From positions 1 through 36,488 of the forward strand of contig JAGBDD010000250.1 in the NCBI GenBank assembly GCA_017937685.1: a stretch of 36,488 nucleotides of DNA, read 5' to 3'. The stretch's first letter is position 1; each line of letters opens with the position of its first letter. This DNA is from Thermoguttaceae bacterium (GTDB lineage: Bacteria; Planctomycetota; Planctomycetia; Pirellulales; Thermoguttaceae). The translations under genes and the position numbers were made by a program. Under the pieces are notes generated by a model. That model was not told the origin of the DNA. It ran no database searches and saw only the letters and a list, made by a program, of their open reading frames with translations. Below, piece by piece: positions 1 through 9,706 of the stretch.

Positions 1-128
1 CATGAGCGAAACGCCCGCCGCCGCTGTCATTTCTGACCGCCTGGCCAAGGAAGTGGACTTCTACTCCTGCGGCACCAACGACCTGACCCAGTACACCCTG
101 GCCTGCGACCGTCAGAACAACGACCTGT
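1..128 (+). CDS. ptsI: PEP-utilising enzyme (PtsI-like) internal fragment, probably foreign to this contig
   Basis: The frame starting at base 2 encodes about 42 residues matching the PEP-binding barrel of phosphotransferase enzyme [19 protein letters not shown], then the [11 protein letters not shown] signature and DRQN. In intact PtsI this block lies in the C-terminal half, so both ends are missing here. The ATG at base 2 is probably an internal Met, as family members read I-M-x-E-x-P-A-A. Homology ends abruptly near 125-128, where the sequence becomes MnmE-like in another frame. Codons are CTG-, ACC- and GCC-rich, unlike the GCG/ACG/TCG/TTG usage of everything downstream. PPDK is a less likely alternative because GTNDLTQ is the PtsI form. 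I infer an assembly chimera rather than a native gene. Confidence 0.75.
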
Positions 129-1505
129 GTCGACGGTTGGACGGCGGCGCTCGAACGTTGGCGGCGTTCGGACGGTCGCGAAGGCGCGTCGGCGTTCGAC
201 GATTGGTCGGCGGCGTCGGCGGAGCGTCCGTATTTCGGCTTTTTCCGCTTGGACGAGATCGGCGGCGCGTCGGAGGAGATCGTCTTGCGTCGGCGGACGC
301 CGACGGCGTTCGAGTTGTGCGGACACGGCGGCGACGTCGTCGCGTCGGCGTTGGTTCGATTTTTCGTCGACCGAGGCGCCGCGCTCGTTTCCGGCGACGC
401 TTGGGAACGCGCCGTCGAGCGGGAAGAGGCGAAACTTGATGAAACGGGCGGGTTGGGTAAATCGGACGGATTAAGCGAGCCGGGGGGAAACGGCTCTTTG
501 GGTGAAATAAGAGAAAAGGGCGAAACGAGAAGAATCGGCGAAACGGGGGGCGGCGGCGAGCGTTGGAGCGCCCGGGTCGACGAGTTGTTTTTCGCCGGAG
601 CGGACGCGTTGGTCGTTCGAACGGCGACCGAAACGACCGCTCGAATCGCGCTCGGTCAGCGGAGCGCTTGGCGGCGACTTTTCAACGAGTTGAAAGCGGA
701 ACTGCGCGCGGCGTCGCGGCTTAGCGACGAAGTCGAACGGCGGGAAACGGAACGCGTCTTGGCGGCGCGTTTCGACGAAATCGCCGAAACCTTCGAACTC
801 GGACGGCGGTTGACGGAGCCTTTCGTCGTTCTATTGACGGGGATTCCTAACGTCGGAAAGAGCAGCTTTTTAAACGCGGCGCTCGGGTTTGAGCGGGTCG
901 TCGTTTCGCCGACGTCCGGAACGACGCGGGATTTGGTCGGCGCGACGACCGTTTTGAACGGTTGGACGTTCCGTTTCGTCGACGCCGCCGGATTGCGCGA
1001 CGCGGACGATCCGATCGAACGGGCCGGGACGCGGTTGACGGTCGAGGCGGTCGAGCGAGCCGACGTCGTCTTGCGCTTTTTCGACGCGACGGTCGGGCGC
1101 GCCGAGCAGGAGGCGGTCTTCGAGCGATTCTTCGGCGACCGCGCCGCGACGTTTGCCGGACAAACGCTCGACGCGTTGAACAAAGTCGATTTGCCGCGCG
1201 ACCGTTGGGCGTCCGATTGGCTCGTTTTCGACGAAAAAAGGGAAAACGGGCGAATCTGGGAGGGCAAAGCGGGTTGCGGCGACGGCGCAAAACGCGAAGA
1301 TTGGGCGATCTGTCCGATCAGCGCGCAAACCGGCGCCGGAGTCGACGCGTTGACGAAGCGGATCGTCGAAGCGACCGTCGGCGACGCGGCGTTTTTCGCC
1401 GGGCCGCTTCTTTGGAACGTCGAGCAAGTCGAGTTTTGGCGAGAAACGCGGGACGCTTGCGCTCGCGGCGATTTCGAGTCGGCGTTGCGAAGCGTCGAAG
1501 GTTGA
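129..1505 (+). CDS. mnmE: MnmE-like tRNA-modification GTPase, 5'-truncated
   Basis: The frame stays open leftward to the PtsI join, so the annotated left end is only where homology becomes readable. A TTG start at 249 would cut into the N-terminal domain. The N-terminal folate-binding-type domain shows [16 protein letters not shown] and an ELCGHGG segment (MnmE family: E-x-x-C-H-G-G). A helical region and a Ras-like G domain follow: G1 GIPNVGKSS near 838-865, G2 SGTTRD, G3 DAAGLRD and G4 NKVD. MnmE with MnmG installs the 5-carboxymethylaminomethyl group on U34 of tRNAs. Two oddities: residues encoded at about 430-560 form a low-complexity Gly/Glu linker, and the C-terminus ends in ALRSVEG without the family's final Cys-x-Gly-Lys motif. 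It may therefore be a divergent paralogue rather than canonical MnmE. No partner gene is adjacent. Confidence 0.82.
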   Translation, partial: VDGWTAALERWRRSDGREGASAFDDWSAASAERPYFGFFRLDEIGGASEEIVLRRRTPTAFELCGHGGDVVASALVRFFVDRGAALVSGDAWERAVEREEAKLDETGGLGKSDGLSEPGGNGSLGEIREKGETRRIGETGGGGERWSARVDELFFAGADALVVRTATETTARIALGQRSAWRRLFNELKAELRAASRLSDEVERRETERVLAARFDEIAETFELGRRLTEPFVVLLTGIPNVGKSSFLNAALGFERVVVSPTSGTTRDLVGATTVLNGWTFRFVDAAGLRDADDPIERAGTRLTVEAVERADVVLRFFDATVGRAEQEAVFERFFGDRAATFAGQTLDALNKVDLPRDRWASDWLVFDEKRENGRIWEGKAGCGDGAKREDWAICPISAQTGAGVDALTKRIVEATVGDAAFFAGPLLWNVEQVEFWRETRDACARGDFESALRSVEG

Positions 1506-1651
1506 CGGCGAGCGCGGGCGGCGTCGCGGCGCTTTAGGAAAATCGCGCGGATTAGGCGATTAAAAAAGATGAAAATTGGTCGGACGTCGGCGACGAACGG
1601 GGAACAAACCGCCGGAAGTTGGCGACGACGCGGAGATAAAAAGGGTTGGCG

Positions 1652-4600
1652 ATGATTGACGGCGCGCTTTGGGCGTTGGCGGTTGAAGGCGGACGCGGAG
1701 ATTGGAACGTCGTTTTTGCGTTGGTCGCGGCGGCGTTTGGGGCGGCGGCGTTCGGAACCGTTTGGCTTGGGCGCGGCGAAACGGACGGCGATTCCGAATT
1801 GGAAACAAACGAGCGGTTGGAGTCGGCGTATCGGGCGTTGGCGGAACTGGTCGCCGCGTTCGTCGCCGAGCGGAAACGTCGGAACGCGTCGACCGAAGCG
1901 GTCGCGGAAAACGGTGAAAATAAGAAGAATGGGGAAAGCGACGAGGTTGGCGAAGACGGAGGAAACGCGTCGACGCGAGCGGGCGCGCCGTCGAGCGACG
2001 GCGTTAAAACGAATGAAATAGGCGAAATCGACAAAATAGGCGGCGGCGCGCAAGACGATTTTGCGGAAAACGACGCGGGCGCTTTGAACGCCGTCGATTT
2101 TTGGCGCGAGGATTATTGGAATTTCGATTTCGGACTCGACCGCGATCCGACCGCCGAAGCGGAGGACGATCCGGACGCTTGGAAAAAGAACGGAAAAGAC
2201 GACGCGCAAGGGGCGAACGCTTCTTCCGGAAAAAACGGAGCGAACGTCGACGAACGAGACGAACGGCGGCGAACCGGGAATTATTTCGGCGCGTTTTTTC
2301 AACGTCGGAACGGCGGCGCGGAAACGGGGGAAACGACCGGCGGCGAAGGTCGCGAAGAACGTCCGGCGCGCTGGAAACGTCCGAAAAATAACGACGCGAA
2401 CGCCGACGACAAACAACGCGAAGCCGAGTCGGCGAGCGAAACGGCGGAAAACGGGCGAAACGCGGCGTTTGGAGGGAACAAGGAAAACGGCGAAGACGCG
2501 CAAGCGCGGCGGACGCGAACGTCGGGGCCAAACGCCGAAGACGACGGCGCCGGGAACGCGGCGTCGGCGGAGCGCGTCTTTTTCGAAACGGACGAACGCG
2601 AACCTTGGGACGATTCGAACGCCGACGCGGGAGACGTTTTCGACTTTGACGCCGATTATAACGACGGCGCGGTTTGGGAAGACGAACCGGATTACGCGTT
2701 CCTCGACGACGAAACGAAGTCGGACGACGAGAAAATCGCTTATTTAAAACGGCGAATCGACGACGGCGACTCCGGCGCTCGGGAAGAATTGGCGCGCCTG
2801 CTCCTGCAGACCGCCGCCGAAGCGGGGCGCGCCGACGCCGAGAAAGCGTTCGCCGCGCTCGACGAAGCGGAAAGGCTCGTCGCCGAAATGGAAAGCGACG
2901 GCGTCGACGCGGACGAATGTCGCGAATTATTGGGGCAAATTTTGCTTCAGCGTCCTTATTTTTATTTGCGCAACGAGATGACGCCGCCGATCGGGAGCGC
3001 GAACGCGGCGCTCGCGCAGATTCGCGGTTGGGCGACCGACGCGTCCGGGCCCGACGCGCGCCGTTTGTTGGCGACCGCTTGGCAAATTCAGGGTAACTGT
3101 CTCGCGGCGTTGGGGAGTTCGGTCGCGGCGCTGTCGTCGTTGCGAACCGCTCGAGAAATCTTCGAAGATTTGGTCGGCGAAGGGGAAAAGGACGCGGAGC
3201 CTTCGCTCGCTTACGTCGCCGCGTCGATGGGGGACGCTTACGCGACGATCGGCGACTTGCCGCCTGCGGTTGTTTCTTTTCGCGAATCGTTGGAAACGTT
3301 GGAAAAGTTCGAGCAAGAGCCGTTTCTCGCCGAAAAAGTCAACGTGTTGTATCGGTTGAGCGCGGTTTTGCGGGCGCGCGGCGACGAAGACGGCGCCGAG
3401 GCGGCGTTGCGGGAGGCGGTCGACGTCGAGGAGCGGTTGCTGGCGATCGACGAAGAGGATTATTTCGCGCCTTACGCTCAACTTTCGACGGCTTACGCGG
3501 AGCTTTTATTGAGTCGCGGCGCTTACGAGGACGCGTTGGCGGCGCTCGAACAAGCGATTTCGACGTTGAAAATTTACTTGACGGCCGACGTCGCGCTCTC
3601 GCGCCGGGCGCTCGCTTATTCGCTGTTGGACGATTCGTTGCGCAAACGGGCGATCGCGCGGATGCGGGCCGAGCGTTTCCGGCTCGCGGCTTGCGACTTG
3701 GAAGAAGCGCTCGAATATTTGACGCTCGCGATGAAAAAAGGGGAAAATTTTGACCCGACGCGTCGCGTTTTGGAGACTTGCGCGCTGATTTTCGATTTGG
3801 GCGTCGCGAGAAACGTTTGGACGTTCGTTCCGGAGACGCAGGAGCAAGTCGAGCGTTTTGTCGCGGTTTTGACGCCGGCGGAGCGTCGCCGCGCGGCGCC
3901 GACTTACGCGCAGTTGTTGTTGCAACGGCACGTCGCCTTGAGCAAAACCGGACGTTTCGACGAGGCGCGCGCGGCGACCGATCGAGCCGTCGAATTGCTC
4001 GAAACGGAATTGAACGGCGACGGCGACGGCGACGACGAAAACGATTTGCGTTTGATTTTGGCGAAAGCGCGCTTCCAGCGGGCCGTTTATCGCGCCGAGT
4101 TGGAGAAAAAAACGTCCGAAGCGCTTTCGGATTTTGAGGCGACGATCGCGATTTACGAGGAGGCGCGACGCGGGGGCGAACTCGACGAAACGAGCGTCGC
4201 GTTCTATTTGGAAGCGGTTTGTCGGCGCGCGACGATTCGAGCGCAAGCCGGGGCGCCCGACGCGTCGAAAGGCGTTCGCGAAGCCGTTCGCGAGGTTGCG
4301 GCGCTCTTGCGGCGCGGGCGCTGGCGTTTTTTGGACGAAGCGGCGAATTTGTCGCGAACCTCCTTTATTTGCGCGCTTGCCGAGCGGGACGAACTCGAAG
4401 CGTTGCGCGTCGTTCGGGTTTGGCTCCGTTATTTTAGACGGTTGCGGCGGCGGTACGTCGAGTCGAGTTGGACGTTCGAACTCGACTCGAACGAAACGCC
4501 GGAACAGAAAAAACGTCGCGAAAATTTTGAAACGCTGGAGAAAATCGAAGCGGCTTGCGTCGATTTGCGGCGTTTTCGCGTCGGCGTCGTCGAGTCGCGC

Positions 4601-7234
4601 GATTGGACTTCGAACGAGGCGCGGTTGTTGAACGTCGACGTCGAATCGATTTTGGGGCGACCGAAGGAGGCGAGCGTCGAAAATAGCTCGAACGACGCCG
4701 GAAAAGCGGTCGGCGAAATGGCGTCGAGCGACCGAGACGACGAAGTTAGCGGAATTAGCGAAGTTAGCGAAGTTGGCGAAGACGCGTCGGAAGCGAACGT
4801 TCGAACGGAAGGGCGCGCGCGGCGGTTTTGGCGCGGACTGTTCGAGCGCTTGGCAAGAAATGCGCAAGCGGCGAAGGACGCGAAAAACGAAGGAAACGGC
4901 GAAAGTCGGGAAATTGGCGAAGACGCGTCGGCAAGGCAAGACGCGGCGGAGTCGAGCGACGACGTCGAGCGGCGGCTCGAGCGTTTGGAAGCGGCTCGGC
5001 GTTCGTTTGCGACGTCGACGGCGATCGATCTGAAAACGCGCGCTTTGTTCGTCGATTTAACGACTTGCGTTCGCGCCGTCGAACGGCGTTTGCTCGCCGG
5101 CGATTGGGGAATGGCGAGTCCGCTTTCTTGGGCGCTCGACAAGTTGACCGATCTTTATTTTGAAAACGGAGCGGTTTTATTGGCGGCGGAGGAAACGGTC
5201 GCCGCGTCGCGCCGTTTGAGGACGTTGACGCCGCCGAACGACGCGGAGATTTTGACGAGTTGGAGCGCGCTTTGGCAACTTCAAGCGGCGACGCTTCGCT
5301 TAGCCGAGCGAAAAATGGAAGACGGCGCCGAGTCCGAAGAACGCGCCGAACGGGAAAGCGGCGACGTTTCCGCCGAACGCGTCGCGGAACGAAAAATCGG
5401 CGGCGACGGGACGACCGTCGCGGAGAACTATTGCGAAACGTTCGACGCGGAGATCGAGCAAGCGTTTCAAGCGGCGTTCGACGCGACCTTGCGAGCGACG
5501 GAAGAAGACGGCCCGGACGACGCGTTTGCAAGAATTCGGCTCGGCGAAATTGGCGCCGCGTATTTGCATTGGCTGACTTCCAAGGAGCGAGGCGACGAGG
5601 CTTGGACGTTTGTTAGCGCGATCGGAGCCGAGTTGGAATCGCGCGCCGACCTGAAAAATCCGATCGATTTGTTCTTGCTCGGCGGGTATTATTTGGAGAT
5701 TGGCGCCGCGGCGGACGCGTTGCAACGTCCGGAAGCTCTCGACGTTTTTGAAAAAGTCGCCGAACTGTTGCGGCGTGAAACGGCGCTGGTCGGCGAACGA
5801 CCGGAGATTTTAGCGCGTCGAGCGGCGTTGCGGCGGCGCCTGGGCGCGTTGGCCGAATCGCGAGGCGAAATCGAAGCGGCGAGCGACTTATATTGGGGCG
5901 CGCTCGACGACGCTCGACGTTGTTTGGAAGAAAGCGGATTCGACGGCGGCGTTTTTGCGATTTTTGCGTCGCTCGTTCTCTTCTTTTTGCGGGAGGACGC
6001 CAAGCGCCGAGGCCGAAAAGCCGCGCGTTGGGCCCGAAATTTGGAGACGCAAGCCGAAGAAAAGTGGAGCGAAGACGAGCGGGCGAGCGCGGAATTAGGA
6101 TTTTGGTACGTAAATTCGACGGCGGCGCTTTCCTTCGTTCGGACGAACGGTTCGTTTTTTATCGCGAAAGAATCTTTCAAGCGCGCGTCCGAGGCGTTGA
6201 AACGGTCGAGCGAATTGGCGGAAACGGTCGCGGCGACGGCGCCGGAAATAAAGTTCGCCGAAGGTTTGTTTTGGTTGAGTCGCGGTTTTAACGAACCGGG
6301 GCGCGCCGCGCTTGCGGAGGCGGTCGACGGTTGGGCGCGACTCGACGATTTCGACCCGGAACGCCCGTCGTCCGATTCCTTGGCGGCGCAAGTTTTTATC
6401 GCCGCGACGTTGACCGACGAACGACGATTCGCCGAAGCAAGACAGATTTTTGAAGCTGTTTTTCCGCCGGCCGAACGTCGAGCCCTCGAAACCGTCGCGT
6501 TGGCGAAAAACGACGTTAAAACGCGTCGAGCGGGTAAAAAAGGGCGTTGGGGCGTCGTCGAAGAAACCGAGTCGGCGCGTTCTTTGGAGAGCGCGCGAGA
6601 GTTTTTGAAGACTTATTGCTTCTTGGGCGATTTCTTTGGAACGCTCGCCGCCAACGAAGGGCGTTTCGACGTCGCGTTTCGTATTTTCTCTATTTTCCGC
6701 AAATTAGCGAGAAAGATGCGCGGAACGCTCGGTAAAGACGACGCGTCGGAGAAAAACGTTTGGCATTTTTGGGCGGAGGCGGCGTTCAAGGCGAAAAAAT
6801 ATCGTTTCGCGATTTCGGCGGCGACGCGTTCGCTCGAAGGTCGGCGATTTTTGGACGAAAACGACGTCGCGTTTTTCTGCGAAGCGTCGCGGATTCGAGC
6901 GGAGGCGAGGTTCGAGCGGAACGCATGGAACGATCGGCGGGCCGCGGCGGTCGACGTCGAGCGTTCGTTGGCGACGATGCGAGAGGAATTTCGCGCCGGA
7001 CGTTTCTTTTTGCGAACGGAGTTTGCCGAAACGTTGTTGTTGCGAGCGCGTTTGGCGGCGGCGCGGGGCGACGTCGACGGAGCGCGAGCGGACGTCGAGC
7101 GAGCGCGACGCCTTTTGGAAACCTCGGCGCGGCGCGGAGACGAGCGTTGTCGGCGGCTTTTGACGGAAAAAGTCGCGGCGGTTTTCGCCGAGCTTGCGGG
7201 CGACGACGGCGATAAAACGCGAAACGCGTTTTAG
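1652..7234 (+). CDS. Giant membrane-anchored TPR-repeat protein
   Basis: This 1860-residue protein has one hydrophobic segment at residues about 14-38, then about 330 residues of acidic, Asn/Gly/Glu-rich low-complexity sequence that is probably disordered. The remainder is almost entirely helical. Tetratricopeptide-like helix pairs are clearest at residues about 486-700, with blocks such as GDAYATIGDLPPAVVSF, LRARGDEDGAEAALREA and LLLSRGAYEDALAALEQA; similar blocks continue to the C-terminus. A second acidic linker lies at about 1020-1110. No catalytic domain is recognisable. TPR arrays are protein-interaction scaffolds, and the anchor suggests a membrane-bound scaffold (inference). I chose ATG 1652 over an in-frame TTG two codons earlier because A/G-rich AAAAAGGG precedes it at good spacing. 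The function is unknown. Confidence 0.85.
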   Translation: MIDGALWALAVEGGRGDWNVVFALVAAAFGAAAFGTVWLGRGETDGDSELETNERLESAYRALAELVAAFVAERKRRNASTEAVAENGENKKNGESDEVGEDGGNASTRAGAPSSDGVKTNEIGEIDKIGGGAQDDFAENDAGALNAVDFWREDYWNFDFGLDRDPTAEAEDDPDAWKKNGKDDAQGANASSGKNGANVDERDERRRTGNYFGAFFQRRNGGAETGETTGGEGREERPARWKRPKNNDANADDKQREAESASETAENGRNAAFGGNKENGEDAQARRTRTSGPNAEDDGAGNAASAERVFFETDEREPWDDSNADAGDVFDFDADYNDGAVWEDEPDYAFLDDETKSDDEKIAYLKRRIDDGDSGAREELARLLLQTAAEAGRADAEKAFAALDEAERLVAEMESDGVDADECRELLGQILLQRPYFYLRNEMTPPIGSANAALAQIRGWATDASGPDARRLLATAWQIQGNCLAALGSSVAALSSLRTAREIFEDLVGEGEKDAEPSLAYVAASMGDAYATIGDLPPAVVSFRESLETLEKFEQEPFLAEKVNVLYRLSAVLRARGDEDGAEAALREAVDVEERLLAIDEEDYFAPYAQLSTAYAELLLSRGAYEDALAALEQAISTLKIYLTADVALSRRALAYSLLDDSLRKRAIARMRAERFRLAACDLEEALEYLTLAMKKGENFDPTRRVLETCALIFDLGVARNVWTFVPETQEQVERFVAVLTPAERRRAAPTYAQLLLQRHVALSKTGRFDEARAATDRAVELLETELNGDGDGDDENDLRLILAKARFQRAVYRAELEKKTSEALSDFEATIAIYEEARRGGELDETSVAFYLEAVCRRATIRAQAGAPDASKGVREAVREVAALLRRGRWRFLDEAANLSRTSFICALAERDELEALRVVRVWLRYFRRLRRRYVESSWTFELDSNETPEQKKRRENFETLEKIEAACVDLRRFRVGVVESRDWTSNEARLLNVDVESILGRPKEASVENSSNDAGKAVGEMASSDRDDEVSGISEVSEVGEDASEANVRTEGRARRFWRGLFERLARNAQAAKDAKNEGNGESREIGEDASARQDAAESSDDVERRLERLEAARRSFATSTAIDLKTRALFVDLTTCVRAVERRLLAGDWGMASPLSWALDKLTDLYFENGAVLLAAEETVAASRRLRTLTPPNDAEILTSWSALWQLQAATLRLAERKMEDGAESEERAERESGDVSAERVAERKIGGDGTTVAENYCETFDAEIEQAFQAAFDATLRATEEDGPDDAFARIRLGEIGAAYLHWLTSKERGDEAWTFVSAIGAELESRADLKNPIDLFLLGGYYLEIGAAADALQRPEALDVFEKVAELLRRETALVGERPEILARRAALRRRLGALAESRGEIEAASDLYWGALDDARRCLEESGFDGGVFAIFASLVLFFLREDAKRRGRKAARWARNLETQAEEKWSEDERASAELGFWYVNSTAALSFVRTNGSFFIAKESFKRASEALKRSSELAETVAATAPEIKFAEGLFWLSRGFNEPGRAALAEAVDGWARLDDFDPERPSSDSLAAQVFIAATLTDERRFAEARQIFEAVFPPAERRALETVALAKNDVKTRRAGKKGRWGVVEETESARSLESAREFLKTYCFLGDFFGTLAANEGRFDVAFRIFSIFRKLARKMRGTLGKDDASEKNVWHFWAEAAFKAKKYRFAISAATRSLEGRRFLDENDVAFFCEASRIRAEARFERNAWNDRRAAAVDVERSLATMREEFRAGRFFLRTEFAETLLLRARLAAARGDVDGARADVERARRLLETSARRGDERCRRLLTEKVAAVFAELAGDDGDKTRNAF

Positions 7235-7354
7235 GCGTCGAGGCGGGAAAACGGGAAAAATGGGAAAACGTTTAAGACGCGAACGTCGAGCGAAGCGCCG
7301 GACGCGTCGGCTGAACGTTAATATAGACAAAGCGGGTAAAAAAGGACGACGGCG

Positions 7355-9097
7355 ATGAACCGCGTGAAAGAATTTCGAGAGCGAAGAGGCTTGACGGTCG
7401 AGGCGTTGGCGGAGCGCGTCGGCGTTTCGGAGCGTTTATTGCGAGCGTTGGAGGAAGATTCGAGCGTCGCGTCGGTGGAGATCGGTTTCAAGTTGGCGGT
7501 CGAACTTTCGGCGCCGTTCGCCGAGCTGTTCAATTTTGTCGATCGACCGGGCGCGGAGCGAGTTTTTGGTGCCGCCGTTTCGGAAGTCGCGTCGGCTTCC
7601 GATTTGCCGGAGACCTTCGCGAACGCCGCCGTTTCGAAGGTTGCGTCGGCTTCCGATTTGCCGGAGACCTTCGCGAACGCCGCCGTTTCGAAGGTTGCGT
7701 CGGCTTCCGATTTGCCGGAGACCTTCGCGAACGCCGCCGTTTCGGAAGTCACGATTAGCGAACTGGACGCCGCGTTGCAAAAAACGGCGCTCGACGCGAA
7801 AAAATGGGCGGAAAAATCGGCTGAAATCGCGGCGGCTTACGACCCGAGCGTCGAAGAGGAAAAAAACGGCGAGACAGGAGAAGATAGGAAAGACGGCGAA
7901 AATGGCGAAGTAGGAAAAAAAGGAAAGAACGCGACGATTAAAAGGACGCGGGCGCCCCGTCGGAGCGAAGTGAAATCGTCGCCGACGTCGAAAACCGCCG
8001 TCGAAGAAGGGCTCGCCGCGCCGCCCGACGGACTTGACGACCCGACCGCCGGACGTCCGATTCGTTTTTTCGACCTCTTTTGCGGAATCGGCGGATTCCG
8101 GTTCGCCGCCGAACGAACGTTCGCTAAAATGCGCCGCGACGGCGTTTGCGCGTTGAGTTGCGATTTCGACCCGCCCGCTCAGACGAGTTATGAAGCGAAT
8201 TTCAGCGAACGTCCGTTCGGCGACGTCGCCGAGTTGCCGTCGGAAGCGATTCCCGATTTCGACCTCCTCTTCGCCGGGTTTCCTTGCCAAGCCTTTTCGA
8301 TCATCGGGCTCCGCAAAGGGTTCGCCGACGAGACGAAAGGTTCCCTATTTTTCCAAATCGCCCGAATTTTACACGACAAACGTCCCCGCGCTTTTGTTTT
8401 GGAGAACGTGCGGCAACTGACGACGCACGACGGCGGGCGAACTTTTGAAACGATATTGCGAATTTTACAGGAAGAATTGGGATATTGCGTCGATTGGCGA
8501 ATTTTGAACGCGCTCGACTGCGGTTTGCCGCAAAAACGGGAGCGGGTTGCGATCGTCGGCGCCCTTGAACCTTTCGAAATCGCTTGGCCGAAACCGAAAA
8601 CTGATGGAAAAACGCTTGCCGACGTCTTGGAGCCGGACGCGGAAGTCGACAAAAAACACTTTGCGTCGCCGGAAATTGTTAAGCGTCGCAAAGACGCGCA
8701 TTCGTCGCAGTATTTTCCGGCGATTTGGCACGAGAACAAGTCGGGGAACATTTCGTCTTACCCGTACAGTTGCGCGTTGCGGGCCGGCGCGAGTTACAAC
8801 TATCTGCTCGTCAACGGCGAACGTCGGTTGACCCCGCGCGAAATGTTGCGTTTGCAAGGGTTTCCAGATTCGTTTAAAATTAAGGTTTCCGACGCGCAAA
8901 TTCGCAAACAAGCCGGAAACGCGGCGCCGGTCGACTTAATCGAACGCGTTTTGGATCGTTTTTTGCCCCTTGTCTTCGCCCAAGGAGACGCGGCGCCGAC
9001 GACGAACGCGGCGTCAAAAAACGCGGAATCGCCGGCAAAAGCGATTGCGGAAAACGCGGAGCCGTCGCCGAACGCGATTCCGGGAGGTTTGTTTTGA
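7355..9097 (+). CDS. dcm: DNA cytosine-5 methyltransferase with N-terminal XRE-type HTH
   Basis: The 580-residue protein starts with an XRE/Cro-like helix-turn-helix (residues about 1-60; RRGLTVEALAERVGVSERLL). Three 18-residue tandem repeats and a charged linker follow (about 75-225), then a full C5-methyltransferase domain. Its motifs are: I FFDLFCGIGGFRFA (238-251), IV GFPCQAFS with catalytic Cys311, VI ENV (350-352), VIII QKRERVAIVG (393-402), IX RRLTPREMLRLQGFP (490-504) and X QAGNAAPVDLIERV. It should transfer a methyl group from AdoMet to C5 of cytosine in a specific DNA site that cannot be read from sequence. The N-terminal HTH may repress its own promoter, as in SsoII-type enzymes (established for that family, inferred here). 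The stop overlaps the start of the downstream vsr-like gene. AAGGAC precedes the ATG. Confidence 0.93.
   Translation: MNRVKEFRERRGLTVEALAERVGVSERLLRALEEDSSVASVEIGFKLAVELSAPFAELFNFVDRPGAERVFGAAVSEVASASDLPETFANAAVSKVASASDLPETFANAAVSKVASASDLPETFANAAVSEVTISELDAALQKTALDAKKWAEKSAEIAAAYDPSVEEEKNGETGEDRKDGENGEVGKKGKNATIKRTRAPRRSEVKSSPTSKTAVEEGLAAPPDGLDDPTAGRPIRFFDLFCGIGGFRFAAERTFAKMRRDGVCALSCDFDPPAQTSYEANFSERPFGDVAELPSEAIPDFDLLFAGFPCQAFSIIGLRKGFADETKGSLFFQIARILHDKRPRAFVLENVRQLTTHDGGRTFETILRILQEELGYCVDWRILNALDCGLPQKRERVAIVGALEPFEIAWPKPKTDGKTLADVLEPDAEVDKKHFASPEIVKRRKDAHSSQYFPAIWHENKSGNISSYPYSCALRAGASYNYLLVNGERRLTPREMLRLQGFPDSFKIKVSDAQIRKQAGNAAPVDLIERVLDRFLPLVFAQGDAAPTTNAASKNAESPAKAIAENAEPSPNAIPGGLF
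7577..7738 (+). repeat. 54-bp in-frame tandem repeat in the methyltransferase linker
   Basis: There are three direct 54-bp units at 7577-7630, 7631-7684 and 7685-7738, with a short fourth remnant after them. Units 2 and 3 are identical; unit 1 differs in a few bases. Each encodes 18 residues beginning V-S-[EK]-V-A-S-A-S-D-L-P-E-T-F. The array separates the HTH from the catalytic domain, so copy number would change linker length without breaking the frame. Confidence 0.95.
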
Positions 9098-9645
9098 CTC
9101 GAAATAGCGAAAATAAGAACGTTGGCGCGGATAACGCAAACGGCGCAAATGACGCAAACCACGTCGATAAGGAAAGCGGCGCGAAACACGATGTTTTTAC
9201 CGTCGCGAAACGTTCGCAGATTATGAGCAAGGTGCGCTCGACTGGGAACGCGTCGACCGAATTAAGGCTGATCGCCGAATTTAAAGAGCGGAAAATCACC
9301 GGTTGGCGGAGAAATTCAAAAATTTTCGGACGTCCCGATTTTCTGTTTCCGAAATTGCGCGTCGCGGTTTTTGTCGACGGTTGTTTTTGGCACGGGCACG
9401 ACTGCCGGAACACGAAACCGAAGGACAACGCCGAGTATTGGCGGGCGAAGATCGAACGGAATCAACGTCGCGATCGAGCCGCGACCGAGCGTTTGACCGC
9501 GTTGGGGTATCGCGTCGTTCGGATTTGGGAGTGCGAATTTCAAAAGAAACGTCGCGAACGATTGGAGGAAAAGTTGGCGCCGATCGTCGAAGCCTTCGAA
9601 CGTTGGAAAGCGGAGACGAAAAAGAGCGCAACGGAACCGACCTAA
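9094..9645 (+). CDS. vsr: Vsr-type very-short-patch-repair endonuclease
   Basis: The 183-residue protein has the Vsr core: RSQIMSKVRSTGNASTE, GRPDFLFPKLRVAVFVDG, CFWHGHDC, a DNAEYWRAKIERN segment and RVVRIWECEF. By alignment from memory to E. coli Vsr, Asp82 in the PDF motif is the metal-binding catalytic acid, and Cys97, His102, Cys104 and Cys147 match the structural zinc site. Vsr nicks 5' of T in T:G mismatches made when 5-methylcytosine deaminates, so the adjacent C5 methyltransferase is its expected partner. The TTG start at 9094 overlaps the methyltransferase stop (TTGA), with GGGAGG about 8 bases upstream, indicating translational coupling. Residues 1-33 form a non-conserved Asn/Ala-rich extension; ATG 9223 would start inside the domain and is less likely. 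Confidence 0.9.
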   Translation: MTRNSENKNVGADNANGANDANHVDKESGAKHDVFTVAKRSQIMSKVRSTGNASTELRLIAEFKERKITGWRRNSKIFGRPDFLFPKLRVAVFVDGCFWHGHDCRNTKPKDNAEYWRAKIERNQRRDRAATERLTALGYRVVRIWECEFQKKRRERLEEKLAPIVEAFERWKAETKKSATEPT

Positions 9646-9706
9646 GGCGACGAGCGCGTCGCGATCGCGAAGAAAAGTCTTAAAACGAAAAATCAAGGAA
9701 CAAAAA

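Noticed and set aside
656..2503. Long minus-strand open frame (615 codons) opposite mnmE and the TPR gene
   Set aside because: Its Arg/Ser/Phe-rich translation is the complement of GCG/GAA-rich coding; both plus-strand genes have domain support.
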